Assembly (NCBI RefSeq): GCF_009832905.1
Contig: NZ_CP047135.1
Coordinates: 1,094,001 to 1,158,000 of the forward strand
Length of the DNA: 64,000 nt
Source of the DNA: Stenotrophomonas sp. 364
GTDB taxonomy: Bacteria; Pseudomonadota; Gammaproteobacteria; Xanthomonadales; Xanthomonadaceae
Direction of reading: 5' to 3'
Below the pieces are notes generated by a model. It saw only the letters and a program-made list of their open reading frames with translations, did not search any database and was not told where the DNA came from. A program made the position numbers and the translations under genes. This document shows positions 44,407-52,374 of the stretch, one piece after another; positions within the stretch are counted from its first letter, which is position 1; each line of letters starts with the position of its first letter.

Positions 44407-45129
44407 ATGACAATCCGACTCAACAAACACATCGCCGAAACCGGCTTCTGTTCCCGGCGCGAAGCCGACCGCCTGATCGGCGAACGCCGCGTCACCGTCA
44501 ACGGCCACCCGGCCGGCACCGGCGCGGTGGTTGGCGAGGGTGACGTGGTGCTGGTCGACGGCCAGCCGCTGCGTGCCCGTGAAGCCAAGAAGGCCGGTGG
44601 CCGCAAACACGTCTACATCGCGCTGAACAAGCCGGTCGGCATCACCTGCACCACCGAAAGCACGGTCAAGGGCAACATCGTCGAGTTCGTCGGCCACGAG
44701 CAGCGGATCTTCCCGATCGGCCGCCTGGACAAGGATTCCGAAGGCCTGATCCTGCTGACCAGCAACGGCAACATCGTCAACCAGATCCTGCGCGCCGAGA
44801 ACGGGCACCAGAAGGAATACATGGTGGCGGTCAACAAGCCGGTCACCGACGAGTTCCTGCGCGGCATGGCCCGCGGCGTCCGCATCCACGATGAAACCAC
44901 GCTGCCGTGCCGCACCAGCAAGCTGGCCAAGTTCGGCTTCCGGATCACCCTGCAGCAGGGCCTGAACCGGCAGATCCGCCTGATGGCCGCCGCGTTCGGC
45001 TTCCGCGTCACCCAGCTGCGCCGCGTGCGCATCGACAACATCAAGCTGGGCGCGCTCAAGCCGGGCCAGTGGCGCAACCTGACCGACGCCGAGCTCAAGG
45101 GCCTGCTGCCCAAACAGCTGGAATGGTAA
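44407..45129 (+). CDS. rluF: 23S rRNA pseudouridine synthase RluF-like
   Basis: 240 residues. The N-terminal S4 domain is IRLNKHIAETGFCSRREADRLI, given in pieces, and the catalytic motif is IGRLDKDSEGLILLTSNG with Asp as the nucleophile. KEYMVAVNKPV and LQQGLNRQIRLMAAAFGF complete the RsuA/RluB/E/F signature; the N-terminal GFCSRREAD and total length favour RluF (U2604 of 23S rRNA, and tRNA-Tyr) over RluB or RluE. E. coli RluF is longer by a C-terminal tail. It sits among signalling genes without an obvious link. Confidence 0.87.
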   Translation: MTIRLNKHIAETGFCSRREADRLIGERRVTVNGHPAGTGAVVGEGDVVLVDGQPLRAREAKKAGGRKHVYIALNKPVGITCTTESTVKGNIVEFVGHEQRIFPIGRLDKDSEGLILLTSNGNIVNQILRAENGHQKEYMVAVNKPVTDEFLRGMARGVRIHDETTLPCRTSKLAKFGFRITLQQGLNRQIRLMAAAFGFRVTQLRRVRIDNIKLGALKPGQWRNLTDAELKGLLPKQLEW

Positions 45130-45197
45130 GGGCGCGTCACGCGGTGAGCCTGCCGTCCGGCTAGACTGCGCAGGCACAACGAGCCTGCCTGCCGCCG

Positions 45198-46268
45198 ATG
45201 ATCAAGCCGTCCCTGCCGGACAACGAAGAGCAGCGCCTGCAGGCGCTGCAGCGCTACCAGATCCTGGATACCGCCAAGGAGCGATCCTTCGAGGATCTGG
45301 TGACCATTGCCACGGCATTGTGCGGCACCCGCATGGGAGCGGTGACCCTGGTCGACCGCGACCGCCAGTGGTTCAAGGCGCGCCAGGCGCTGGACGCCAC
45401 CGAAACCTCGCGCGACATCTCCTTCTGCGGGCACGCCATCCTGCAGCCCGACCAGGTCATGGTGGTGGAAGACGCGCGCCAGGACCCGCGGTTCTTCGAC
45501 AACCCGGTGGTGGTCGACGACCCTCATATCCGCTTCTATGCCGGCGCGCCGCTGCTCAGTTTCGATGGCCTGCCGCTGGGCACGCTGTGCGTGTTCGACG
45601 CCAACCCCGGGCACCTGCGGCCCGACCAGGCCCAGGCGCTGGCAGCGTTGTCGCGGCAGGTGTCGCTGGTGATGGAGCTGCGCCGCTACGCGTTTGAGAT
45701 CCAGCAGCACATGCGCGACCGCGCCTGGTACGAACAGCGCCTGTCCGAATACAACGCCCTGCTTGAACAGCAGAACGCCGATCTGGCCGAGCAGAGCCGC
45801 ACCGATCCACTGACCGGGCTGCCCAACCGGCGGGCGATGAGCCTGGCGCTTGAAGCCGCGGTCATCGATGCCGACGGGCAACCACGGCAGACCGCCGTGG
45901 CCCTGCTGGACATCGACCATTTCAAGAACGTCAACGACCTGTACGGCCACGCCACCGGCGACCATGTGCTGGCCGAGCTGTCGCGCCTGCTGCGCGCGCA
46001 TTTCGCCGGGCAGGGGCTGGCGGCACGGTACGGCGGCGAAGAGTTCGTGGTGCTGATGCCTGACACCACGCTGGGCACTGCCGAGCTGCAGTGCGACTTC
46101 CTGCGCATGGCCGTGGCCGACCTGCCGCTGGGCATTCCGTTGACGATCAGCATCGGGGTGGCCGCCCATCGTCATGGCGACGCGGTGGAACAGACCCTGG
46201 CGCGGGCCGACGCGGCGCTGTACCGGGCCAAGCATGAAGGCCGCAACCGGGTGGTGCGCGCGGACTGA
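45198..46268 (+). CDS. GAF-GGDEF diguanylate cyclase (soluble)
   Basis: 356 residues without membrane segments. The GAF domain (residues about 20-160) has FEDLVTIATALCGTRMGAVTLVDRDRQWFKA, given here in pieces, with CGHAI and GAPLLSFDGLPLGTLCVFD, as in GAF sensors that bind small ligands. After a helical linker comes the GGDEF domain: TDPLTGLPNRRAMSLAL, LLDIDHFKNVNDLYGH, and the intact signature YGGEEFVVLMP. The RxxD inhibitory site is missing (AGQG stands at that position), so feedback inhibition by c-di-GMP is unlikely at that site. It ends AKHEGRNRVV. Start ATG 45198. Confidence 0.92.
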   Translation: MIKPSLPDNEEQRLQALQRYQILDTAKERSFEDLVTIATALCGTRMGAVTLVDRDRQWFKARQALDATETSRDISFCGHAILQPDQVMVVEDARQDPRFFDNPVVVDDPHIRFYAGAPLLSFDGLPLGTLCVFDANPGHLRPDQAQALAALSRQVSLVMELRRYAFEIQQHMRDRAWYEQRLSEYNALLEQQNADLAEQSRTDPLTGLPNRRAMSLALEAAVIDADGQPRQTAVALLDIDHFKNVNDLYGHATGDHVLAELSRLLRAHFAGQGLAARYGGEEFVVLMPDTTLGTAELQCDFLRMAVADLPLGIPLTISIGVAAHRHGDAVEQTLARADAALYRAKHEGRNRVVRAD

Positions 46269-46334
46269 GCCGCGTCGCACCCCCTGCGAATGCGCTGCCG
46301 CAGACTGCCGGGCCTTCCACGCCGAGCCTTGCGC

Positions 46335-47495
46335 ATGCTGCAGACCCTTGCCATTGCCAACTACCGCTCACTGCACCATCTGGTGGTGCCGATGGAGCGC
46401 CTGAACCTGGTCACCGGCGACAACGGCAGCGGCAAGTCCAGCCTTTACCGCGCGCTGCGGCTGTTGGCCGAAACCGCGCACGGCGGCGTCGCAGCTGCCC
46501 TGGCCGGCGAGGGCGGCCTGGGCTCGGCGCTATGGGCCGGCCCCGAGCAGATCGACCGGCGCATGCGCCAGGGCGAGATTCCGGTGCAGGGCACGGCGCG
46601 CACGCAGCCGGTGTCGCTGCGGCTGGGCTTCGCCGCCGAGACGTTCGGGTATGCCATCGACCTGGGGCTGCCCGTGCCCAGCCAGTCGATGTTCGATCTG
46701 GAGCCGCAGATCAAGTCCGAGTGCATCTGGGCCGGGCCGTTCCTGCGCAGCAGCACGCTGCTGGTGGAGCGCCGTGGCGCGCGCGTGCGGCGCCGCAGCG
46801 GGCAGGGCTGGGAAGGCCTGGACGAATCGCTGTCGGCCTTCGACAGCGTGTTCACCCAGCTGGCCGATCCCCAGCGCATGCCCGAAGTGATGCAGTTGCG
46901 CGAGTACATCCGGCGGTGGCGCTTCCACGACCATTTCCGCACCGACAGTGGCGCGCCGGCACGGCAGCCCACGCTGGCGATCCGCACCCCGGTGCTCAGC
47001 CACGATGGCCACGACCTGGCGGCGGCCTGGCAGACGATCCTGGAAATCGGCGATGCGCCTGCGCTGGTCCGCGCGGTGGACGATGCCTTTCCGGGCGCAC
47101 AGGTGCACATCGACGCACACGAGGGACGCCTGGCGCTGAAGTTCTCGCAACCGGGCCTGCTGCGGCCACTGGCGGCGACGGAACTGTCCGATGGCACGCT
47201 GCGCTACCTGCTGCTGGTCGCCGCGCTGCATACACCGCGACCGCCGCCGCTGATGGTGCTCAACGAACCAGAAACCAGCCTGCACCCGGACCTGTTGCCT
47301 GCGCTGGCGCGGCTGATCATCGCGACCAGTGCACGCAGCCAGCTGTGGGTGGTGTCGCACGCCAGCCGGCTGATCGCGGCGCTGCAGGCGGCACCGGCCT
47401 GTCACACCATCGGGCTGCACAAGCCGTTCAGCCGAACCGAGGTGATGGGGCAGGGGTTACTGGACGCACCTGCCTGGCACTGGCCGTCGCGCTAG
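46335..47495 (+). CDS. AAA ATPase of the SMC/RecF-like predicted ATPase group (COG4637 type)
   Basis: 386 residues. The start MLQTLAIANYRSLHHLVVPM is typical of the OLD/RecF-like group ("NYRS" strand), then the Walker A motif VTGDNGSGKSSLYRAL, an insert of about 200 residues, the ABC-type signature ELSDGTLRYLLLVAAL, Walker B PPLMVLNEPETSLHPDLL and a switch motif VVSHASRLI. There is no TOPRIM domain and no partner nuclease next door, so it is not an OLD/Gabija-type defence gene on this evidence. It stands alone after the GAF-GGDEF gene. Its stop TAG lies at the beginning of a decayed SMAG-like repeat. Function unknown. Confidence 0.85.
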   Translation: MLQTLAIANYRSLHHLVVPMERLNLVTGDNGSGKSSLYRALRLLAETAHGGVAAALAGEGGLGSALWAGPEQIDRRMRQGEIPVQGTARTQPVSLRLGFAAETFGYAIDLGLPVPSQSMFDLEPQIKSECIWAGPFLRSSTLLVERRGARVRRRSGQGWEGLDESLSAFDSVFTQLADPQRMPEVMQLREYIRRWRFHDHFRTDSGAPARQPTLAIRTPVLSHDGHDLAAAWQTILEIGDAPALVRAVDDAFPGAQVHIDAHEGRLALKFSQPGLLRPLAATELSDGTLRYLLLVAALHTPRPPPLMVLNEPETSLHPDLLPALARLIIATSARSQLWVVSHASRLIAALQAAPACHTIGLHKPFSRTEVMGQGLLDAPAWHWPSR

Positions 47496-47516
47496 GTGCC
47501 CACCGTCGATCGGTAC
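47491..47516 (+). repeat. Degenerate SMAG/REP-like sequence overlapping the ATPase stop
   Basis: CTAGGTGCCCACCGTCGATCG resembles GTAG plus a decayed palindrome (CTAG instead of GTAG). Its TAG is the stop of the ATPase gene. Confidence 0.45.
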
Positions 47517-47526
47517 GGCGCGGCGT

Positions 47527-48474
47527 TCAATCGGCGACGTTGTGCGCCTCGGAGGTGCCCAGGATCTCCGGGTGCTGCACCGGCTTGCGCCGGTTCAACA
47601 ACGGGTGCAGGAACACCGCGCCGACGATGATGGCCACGCCGACGTAGAACACCGGGGTCAGTTCACGCTGCTCGCTGAGCAGCACCATCGCCAGCAGGAT
47701 CGCGTACACCGGTTCCAGGTTGGTCACCAACTGCGAGGTGTAGGCACTGATATGGCGCAGCGCGACCAGGGCCAGCGCAAACGGCAGCAGGGTGCAGACC
47801 CCGGCCAGCACCAGCAGCAGCACGCCGTCGTGCAGGCTGGGCACGACCCACAAGGGGCCGGCCAGCGGCGGCAGCAGGAACGGCAGCAGCGGTGCCAGCA
47901 CGGTCAGGGTGACGGTACCTGCACCCAGTTCCAGCGCCGTCACCGTGAGCGGGTCGGCATGGCTCACCAGGCGCTTGTTGAGCGACCCGAACACCGCCAC
48001 CAGCAGCGCCGACAGCGCCCCGATCAGCACCCCCAGGCGCATGCCATGCGGCACGCCACCCACCACCAGCGCCACGCCCGGCAACACCGCGATGCCGAAG
48101 GCCAGTTCGCGCAGCTGGAACGGTCGCTTGGCCACCCACGGTTCAATCACCGCGGTGAACACCGGGGCCAGCGCGATACAGGTGGCGGCTACCGACGCAT
48201 TGGCCAGTTTGACCGCGCCATAGAAGGTAAGCCAGTGCAGCGCGACCAGCGCGCCGACGCCGCAGTAACCGGCAAACAGCGCCGGCGACAACTGGCGCAG
48301 GCCGCGCCAGACCCGCGGCAGCACCGCCAGCATCGCCACCACCAGCAGCATGCGCCACCACACCAGGGGCAGTGCGGGCAGGGTGATCAGCTTGCCGAGG
48401 ATGGCGGTAATGCCCCACAGCAGCACACAGAAATGGATTTGCAGCAGCGCGCGGCGGGTATCGGTCATCGGCAT
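47527..48474 (-). CDS. EamA/DMT-family transporter
   Basis: 315 residues with ten membrane helices in two EamA repeats: the first from LLQIHFCVLLWGITAILGKL and the second from LRLGVLIGALSALLVAVFGSLNK (given in shortened form). The repeat ends match the family (LEPVYAILLAMVLLSEQ near the end of repeat 2). DMT transporters of this kind export amino acids or other metabolites; the substrate is not predictable. The start is ATG 48474, with a second ATG two codons on. It is convergent with the ATPase gene (31 bases apart) and divergent from the Pr6Pr gene. Confidence 0.9.
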   Translation of the reverse strand: MPMTDTRRALLQIHFCVLLWGITAILGKLITLPALPLVWWRMLLVVAMLAVLPRVWRGLRQLSPALFAGYCGVGALVALHWLTFYGAVKLANASVAATCIALAPVFTAVIEPWVAKRPFQLRELAFGIAVLPGVALVVGGVPHGMRLGVLIGALSALLVAVFGSLNKRLVSHADPLTVTALELGAGTVTLTVLAPLLPFLLPPLAGPLWVVPSLHDGVLLLVLAGVCTLLPFALALVALRHISAYTSQLVTNLEPVYAILLAMVLLSEQRELTPVFYVGVAIIVGAVFLHPLLNRRKPVQHPEILGTSEAHNVAD

Positions 48475-48544
48475 CGCGATATTGTGCGGCAAGCGGCGGT
48501 CGACCGCGACAACGCCGCCGCGCCTGTCATGGCATCCTGCGCAC

Positions 48545-49222
48545 ATGCAGCCCCGTCCCCACTCGCCGCGTCCATCCGCCGCCCCTGCCGTGCCCTCCGC
48601 CCAGGCGCGCGCCTGGGCCGGCCTGACCGCCATCATCGCCGTCGCCGCGATCACGCTGCAATACGCGGTGCTGCTGGCCTCGGAGGGGGACACTGGCGGC
48701 ACCGGGCAGGTGCTGCTGCGGCTGCTGGGCTACTTCACCATCCTCAGCAACATCGGCGTGGCCGCCGTCTGTCTGGCGCGCCTGCGGGGACGCACCGGCG
48801 GCATGGCCGCCCCTGCACCCAGCGCCGCGGTTGCGGTGTATATCGGCATCACCGGCCTGGTCTACGTGCTGGTGCTGCGCACGCTGTGGCACCCGCAGGG
48901 TCTGCACTGGTGGGCCGACACCGGCCTGCACTACGTGGTGCCCGTGCTGTACCTGCTGGGCTGGCTGGCCGGCCCGCACGGGCAGCTGCGCTGGCGCCAG
49001 CTGGGCGGCGTGCTGCTGTTCCCGGCGCTGTACCTGGGCTGGGCACTGCTGGTGGGGCGATGGAGCGGGCAATACCCGTATCCGTTCCTTGACCTGGCGG
49101 CGCTGGGCGGCATGGGCGTGGCACGCAACGCGGCTGTGGTGGGACTGGCCTTCGTGGCACTGGCCGCGCTGCTGTGGCGGATCGACATGCGGATGGGCGG
49201 GCGATCGCGCACCGTGGGGTAG
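48545..49222 (+). CDS. Pr6Pr-family integral membrane protein
   Basis: 225 residues with six predicted helices. Characteristic pieces are LLGYFTILSNIGVA (end of helix 2), VYIGITGLVYVLVLRTLW (helix 3), DTGLHYVVPVLYLLGWL (helix 4) and YPYPFLDLAALGGMGVARN near the end. This pattern fits the Pr6Pr/FAR-17a-like membrane family; related eukaryotic proteins are androgen-induced hydrolases, but bacterial functions are unknown. A Pro-rich N-terminus is cytoplasmic. The stop codon TAG lies in the GTAG head of a SMAG repeat at 49219. Confidence 0.82.
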   Translation: MQPRPHSPRPSAAPAVPSAQARAWAGLTAIIAVAAITLQYAVLLASEGDTGGTGQVLLRLLGYFTILSNIGVAAVCLARLRGRTGGMAAPAPSAAVAVYIGITGLVYVLVLRTLWHPQGLHWWADTGLHYVVPVLYLLGWLAGPHGQLRWRQLGGVLLFPALYLGWALLVGRWSGQYPYPFLDLAALGGMGVARNAAVVGLAFVALAALLWRIDMRMGGRSRTVG

Positions 49223-49243
49223 GCATCGACCGTTGGTCGATAC
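49219..49243 (+). repeat. SMAG/REP unit overlapping the Pr6Pr stop
   Basis: GTAGGC then the stem ATCGACCGTTGGTCGAT and AC. The TAG of its head is the stop codon of the gene ending at 49222. Confidence 0.85.
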
Positions 49244-49267
49244 GATTTTGACGCAGGCCGCGACGGC

Positions 49268-49290
49268 AGCCGACCAACGGTCGGCTCTAC
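49268..49290 (-). repeat. SMAG/REP unit (inverted)
   Basis: AGCCGACCAACGGTCGGCT followed by CTAC: the GTAG head lies on the minus strand. Confidence 0.85.
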
Positions 49291-49306
49291 GTGGGCAAGC
49301 CAAGGC

Positions 49307-49329
49307 AGCCGGGCAGAGCCCGGCTCTAC
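49307..49329 (-). repeat. SMAG/REP unit overlapping the DUF72 stop
   Basis: AGCCGGGCAGAGCCCGGCT followed by CTAC. On the minus strand the TAG of the head (49328-49326) is the stop codon of the DUF72 gene. Confidence 0.85.
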
Positions 49330-50141
49330 GTGGCGCCTACGCGCGCCAACTGGTCGCGCAACGCCATCGCTGCGCCGGGGTTGCGCTGCTTGGCCGCACC
49401 AATGAACAGCAGGTACACCTCGCGTGGGCCCGACGTCGGTGCTTCGGCAGCCACATGCGGCAGGTCCGGATTGTCTTCGCCACGGGCCCAGCGCATCGCA
49501 CGTAGGCACCATTGTTCGAGTGCGCGCTCGGGGTAGCCGGCGCGCAGGTTGGCGCGGGCGTGCATCAGCCGTGCGTAGACGAAGTCCGCGGTGGGGTCGG
49601 CAAAGCTGGGGTAGTCGTTGGACCCGCTGAAGACCAGCGCGACGTTGTGCGCCCGTGCCACCGCCACCAGTTCCGCGCTCCAGGCGGCCGGGTTGCGCAC
49701 CTCCAGCGCGTGCTGCAACGCACGCCCGTCGGCCTTGCGCGGTAGTTGATCCAGGAACCGGTCGAACTCCTGCGCGCCGGCCGGGTGGGTGTCGCCGAAC
49801 TGCCACACCAGCGGTCCCAGGCGATCGCCGAGTGCGACGATGCCATCGATGAAGGCGTCCGCACGCGCGCCCACCGTGGTCAGGTCGTGGGTCTGGGTGA
49901 TGGTGCGCGGGGCCTTGGCCGAGAAGCGGAACCCGGGCGGGGTCTGCTCGCGCCACTGCGCGTAGACGGCTGGCTTCTGCGCGCGGTAGAACGTGCTGTT
50001 GATTTCGATGCAGCCCAGCGCCGCGCTGGCGTGGGACAGCTCTTCGCGCTGCGGCAGCCCGGCCGGATAGAAGGTTCCGCCACGCCACCCCGGGAATACC
50101 CAGCCGCCGATGCCGGTACGGATGCGTCCTGCTGTGGTCAT
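49326..50141 (-). CDS. DUF72 family protein
   Basis: 271 residues with a TIM-barrel-like pattern: IRTGIGGWVFPGWRGGTFYPAG at the start (given in pieces), CIEINSTFYRAQKPAVYAQW, FRFSAKAPRTITQ, then LGPLVWQFGDTH and EVRNPAAW. These are the conserved motifs of DUF72 (YecE-like), whose function is unknown. The start ATG at 50141 overlaps the stop of the VOC gene by 4 bases (ATGA), so the two are translated together. The stop is provided by the SMAG repeat. Confidence 0.9.
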   Translation of the reverse strand: MTTAGRIRTGIGGWVFPGWRGGTFYPAGLPQREELSHASAALGCIEINSTFYRAQKPAVYAQWREQTPPGFRFSAKAPRTITQTHDLTTVGARADAFIDGIVALGDRLGPLVWQFGDTHPAGAQEFDRFLDQLPRKADGRALQHALEVRNPAAWSAELVAVARAHNVALVFSGSNDYPSFADPTADFVYARLMHARANLRAGYPERALEQWCLRAMRWARGEDNPDLPHVAAEAPTSGPREVYLLFIGAAKQRNPGAAMALRDQLARVGAT

Positions 50142-50578
50142 GCGCCGTCCGCGTGGGCGCGCCACGGGTCGTAACTGCCGAACCACCACAGGTAGCCTTC
50201 CAGGTCGCGGCACGCGTAGCCGCGGCCGCCGTAGCCCTGGTCGGCGATGTCCATCACCACCTGCGCGCCGGCAGCCACGGCGCGCGCGTAGTGCGCATCC
50301 GGATCGGCCACGATCACGCATGCGCTCTGGGTCTGGCGGCCGTCCACCTCGTCCGGGTGCACGCTGTAGCGGCCCCATTCGCTGGCGTTGTCGACCGAGC
50401 CGAGCATGATCATGCCGTGGCCGTAGACCAGCTGCGCATGGTGAACGACCTCGCCGTCGGCATACACCGCCTGCGGCTCGAAGCCGAACGCGCGCTGCAG
50501 CCACGCAATGGCCGCATGCGCATCGCGGTAGCGCAGGCAGGGGATGACGGTGGATACGGTATCGGCAGGCGCGGTCAT
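50138..50578 (-). CDS. VOC/glyoxalase-fold protein (PhnB/YdcE-like)
   Basis: 146 residues forming two beta-alpha-beta-beta-beta modules: TVIPCLRYRDAHAAIAWLQRAFGFE in pieces, then HHAQLVYGHGMIMLG, and the second VIVADPDAHYARAVAAGAQVV ending YACRDLEGYLWWFGSY. This matches the glyoxalase/bleomycin-resistance superfamily of small metal-binding or binding-only proteins. Which ligand or reaction it has is not known. It is the first gene of a two-gene unit with DUF72. Start ATG 50578 with GGAGCC upstream. Confidence 0.9.
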   Translation of the reverse strand: MTAPADTVSTVIPCLRYRDAHAAIAWLQRAFGFEPQAVYADGEVVHHAQLVYGHGMIMLGSVDNASEWGRYSVHPDEVDGRQTQSACVIVADPDAHYARAVAAGAQVVMDIADQGYGGRGYACRDLEGYLWWFGSYDPWRAHADGA

Positions 50579-50709
50579 ACAGGGCTCCGGGGCGGTCCGC
50601 CTTCTGGCACAGGCGAGCCTGAGCGCCCGCGCGTTACCATCGTGCGAAACCCGGCGCAGGCGCGCCTGCGCGCCTCAACGCCCCCGCGACACGCAACTGG
50701 AGACACTGC

Positions 50710-52287
50710 TTGAACACATCCTGGATCGGAGGCGTCGTGCTGCTGGCATGCGCACCTTTGGCATCGGCGGCGGTGCCGGCCGAACTGCAGCGGCTGGACG
50801 CCACGGTGGAGCGTGCGCGCAGCACATTCGACGTCCCCGGCATCGCGGTGGCGGTGGTCAAGGACGGCCAGGTGGTGTTCGAACGCGGCTACGGCGTGCG
50901 CGAGCTGGGCAAGCCGGCGCCGGTACAGGCCGATACCCTGTTCGCCATCGCCTCCAACACCAAGGCCTTCACCGCCACGGCGCTGAACCTGCTGGCCGAG
51001 CAGGGCAAGCTGAAGATGGACGACCGGGTGATCGACCACCTGCCCGGGTTCCGCATGTCCGACGCCTACGTCACCGGCGAGATGCGCATCCGCGACCTGC
51101 TCTCGCACCGCAGCGGCCTCAGCCTGGGCGCCGGCGACCTGCTGTTCTGGCCGACCACGACGTACAGCAACCAGGAGGTGGTCGCGCGGCTGGCCAAGGT
51201 GCCGCTGAAGGCCGGTTTCCGTGACCGCTACGCGTACGACAACATCCTGTATGCGGTGGCCCAGCAGGTGATCGAGCAGGTGTCCGGGCAGTCCTACGCC
51301 GACTTCCTGCAGCAGCACATTTTCACCCCGGTTGGCATGGCCGGCACCCGCTACAACGCCGACCACCTGCAGCCGGGCGACAACGCCGCCGTTGGCCATG
51401 CCAAGTACGACTTCAAGGCGCTGCGCACGGTGGCGCCGCTGACCTGGTCCAACAACGCCGGTGCGGGCGGCATTTATTCCAGCGTTCATGACATGGCGCG
51501 CTGGATGAACGTGCAGCTGGCCCACGGCACGCTGGAGAACGGCACCGCGTTGTTCAGCGCCAAGAGCCAGCAGGGCATGTGGCAGATGATCACCCCCCAG
51601 GTGGTGCCCGAGCCGAGCGTGCCGCAGCTGGCGGCCGCGCGCCCGAACTTCGCCGGCTATGGCGAAGGCTGGAGCCTGAGCGACTACCGCGGCCAGAAGC
51701 TGGTCTGGCATACCGGCGGCTGGCCGGGCATGGTGTCGCGCGTAACGCTGGTGCCCGAACAGAAGCTGGGCATCGTGGTGCTGACCAACCAGGAAGTGGG
51801 CGCGGCCTTCAACGCGATCACCATGGATGTGCTGGACGCCTACCTGAAAGCGCCGCAGACCGATTGGGTGGCGGCCTATGCCGCCGCGGTGGCCAAGGCG
51901 CAGGACAAGGCCGATGAGGGCTGGGCCAACCACCAGGCCGCACGCGACGCAAAGTCCACGCCGTCGCTGCCGCTGGGGCAGTATGTGGGCGGTTATCGCG
52001 ACGCGTGGTACGGCGACGTCTTCGTCGAGCAGAGCGCCGGCAAACTGCGGCTGCGCTTCGGCAAGACCGCGCAGCTGGTGGGCAAACTGGAGCACTGGCA
52101 GCACGACACCTTCATCGTGCGCTGGGACGACCGCTCGCTCAACGCCGATGCCTTCGTCACCTTCAGCCTGGACCCGGATGGCAAGGTCCGCGATGTGCGC
52201 ATGCAGGCCATTTCGTCGTTGACCGATTTCAGCTTCGATTTCCAGGATCTGCTGCTGGTGCCGATCAAGGCCGACGCCAAGGGCTGA
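50710..52287 (+). CDS. Serine hydrolase, class C beta-lactamase/penicillin-binding-protein-like, exported
   Basis: 525 residues. It starts with TTG at 50710, supported by GGAGA six bases above, and has a signal peptide (VVLLACAPLASA). The catalytic motif SxxK is SNTK (serine near residue 81 in FAIASNTKAFTATAL), the second motif YxN is YDN in RYAYDNILY, and the third is HTGG. The extra C-terminal domain (residues about 400-525, from VGGYRDAWYGDVFVEQ) is a beta-rich module found in esterases and D-peptidases of this group. Such proteins can be esterases, peptidases or weak beta-lactamases; no specific role is claimed. It is divergent from the VOC gene. Confidence 0.9.
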   Translation: MNTSWIGGVVLLACAPLASAAVPAELQRLDATVERARSTFDVPGIAVAVVKDGQVVFERGYGVRELGKPAPVQADTLFAIASNTKAFTATALNLLAEQGKLKMDDRVIDHLPGFRMSDAYVTGEMRIRDLLSHRSGLSLGAGDLLFWPTTTYSNQEVVARLAKVPLKAGFRDRYAYDNILYAVAQQVIEQVSGQSYADFLQQHIFTPVGMAGTRYNADHLQPGDNAAVGHAKYDFKALRTVAPLTWSNNAGAGGIYSSVHDMARWMNVQLAHGTLENGTALFSAKSQQGMWQMITPQVVPEPSVPQLAAARPNFAGYGEGWSLSDYRGQKLVWHTGGWPGMVSRVTLVPEQKLGIVVLTNQEVGAAFNAITMDVLDAYLKAPQTDWVAAYAAAVAKAQDKADEGWANHQAARDAKSTPSLPLGQYVGGYRDAWYGDVFVEQSAGKLRLRFGKTAQLVGKLEHWQHDTFIVRWDDRSLNADAFVTFSLDPDGKVRDVRMQAISSLTDFSFDFQDLLLVPIKADAKG

Positions 52288-52325
52288 ACCGCACGCGCGG
52301 CGTGAGCCGCAGGTAAAGGCATGCA

Positions 52326-52355
52326 GCAGGCCGCGGTGGGATAATCGCGGCCTGC
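52326..52355. promoter_or_regulatory. Ten-base inverted repeat around the -10 of the ABC exporter gene
   Basis: GCAGGCCGCG (52326-52335) and CGCGGCCTGC (52346-52355) are perfect inverted copies that flank GTGGGATAAT. The GATAAT at 52340-52345 is a plausible -10, so the palindrome could be an operator, or a stem that holds the promoter. Confidence 0.5.
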
Positions 52356-52374
52356 TTTGCTTCGGGGTAAGGGA

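Noticed and set aside
46335..47495. OLD/Gabija-type defence ATPase
   Set aside because: No TOPRIM domain and no UvrD-like or other partner is present next to it.
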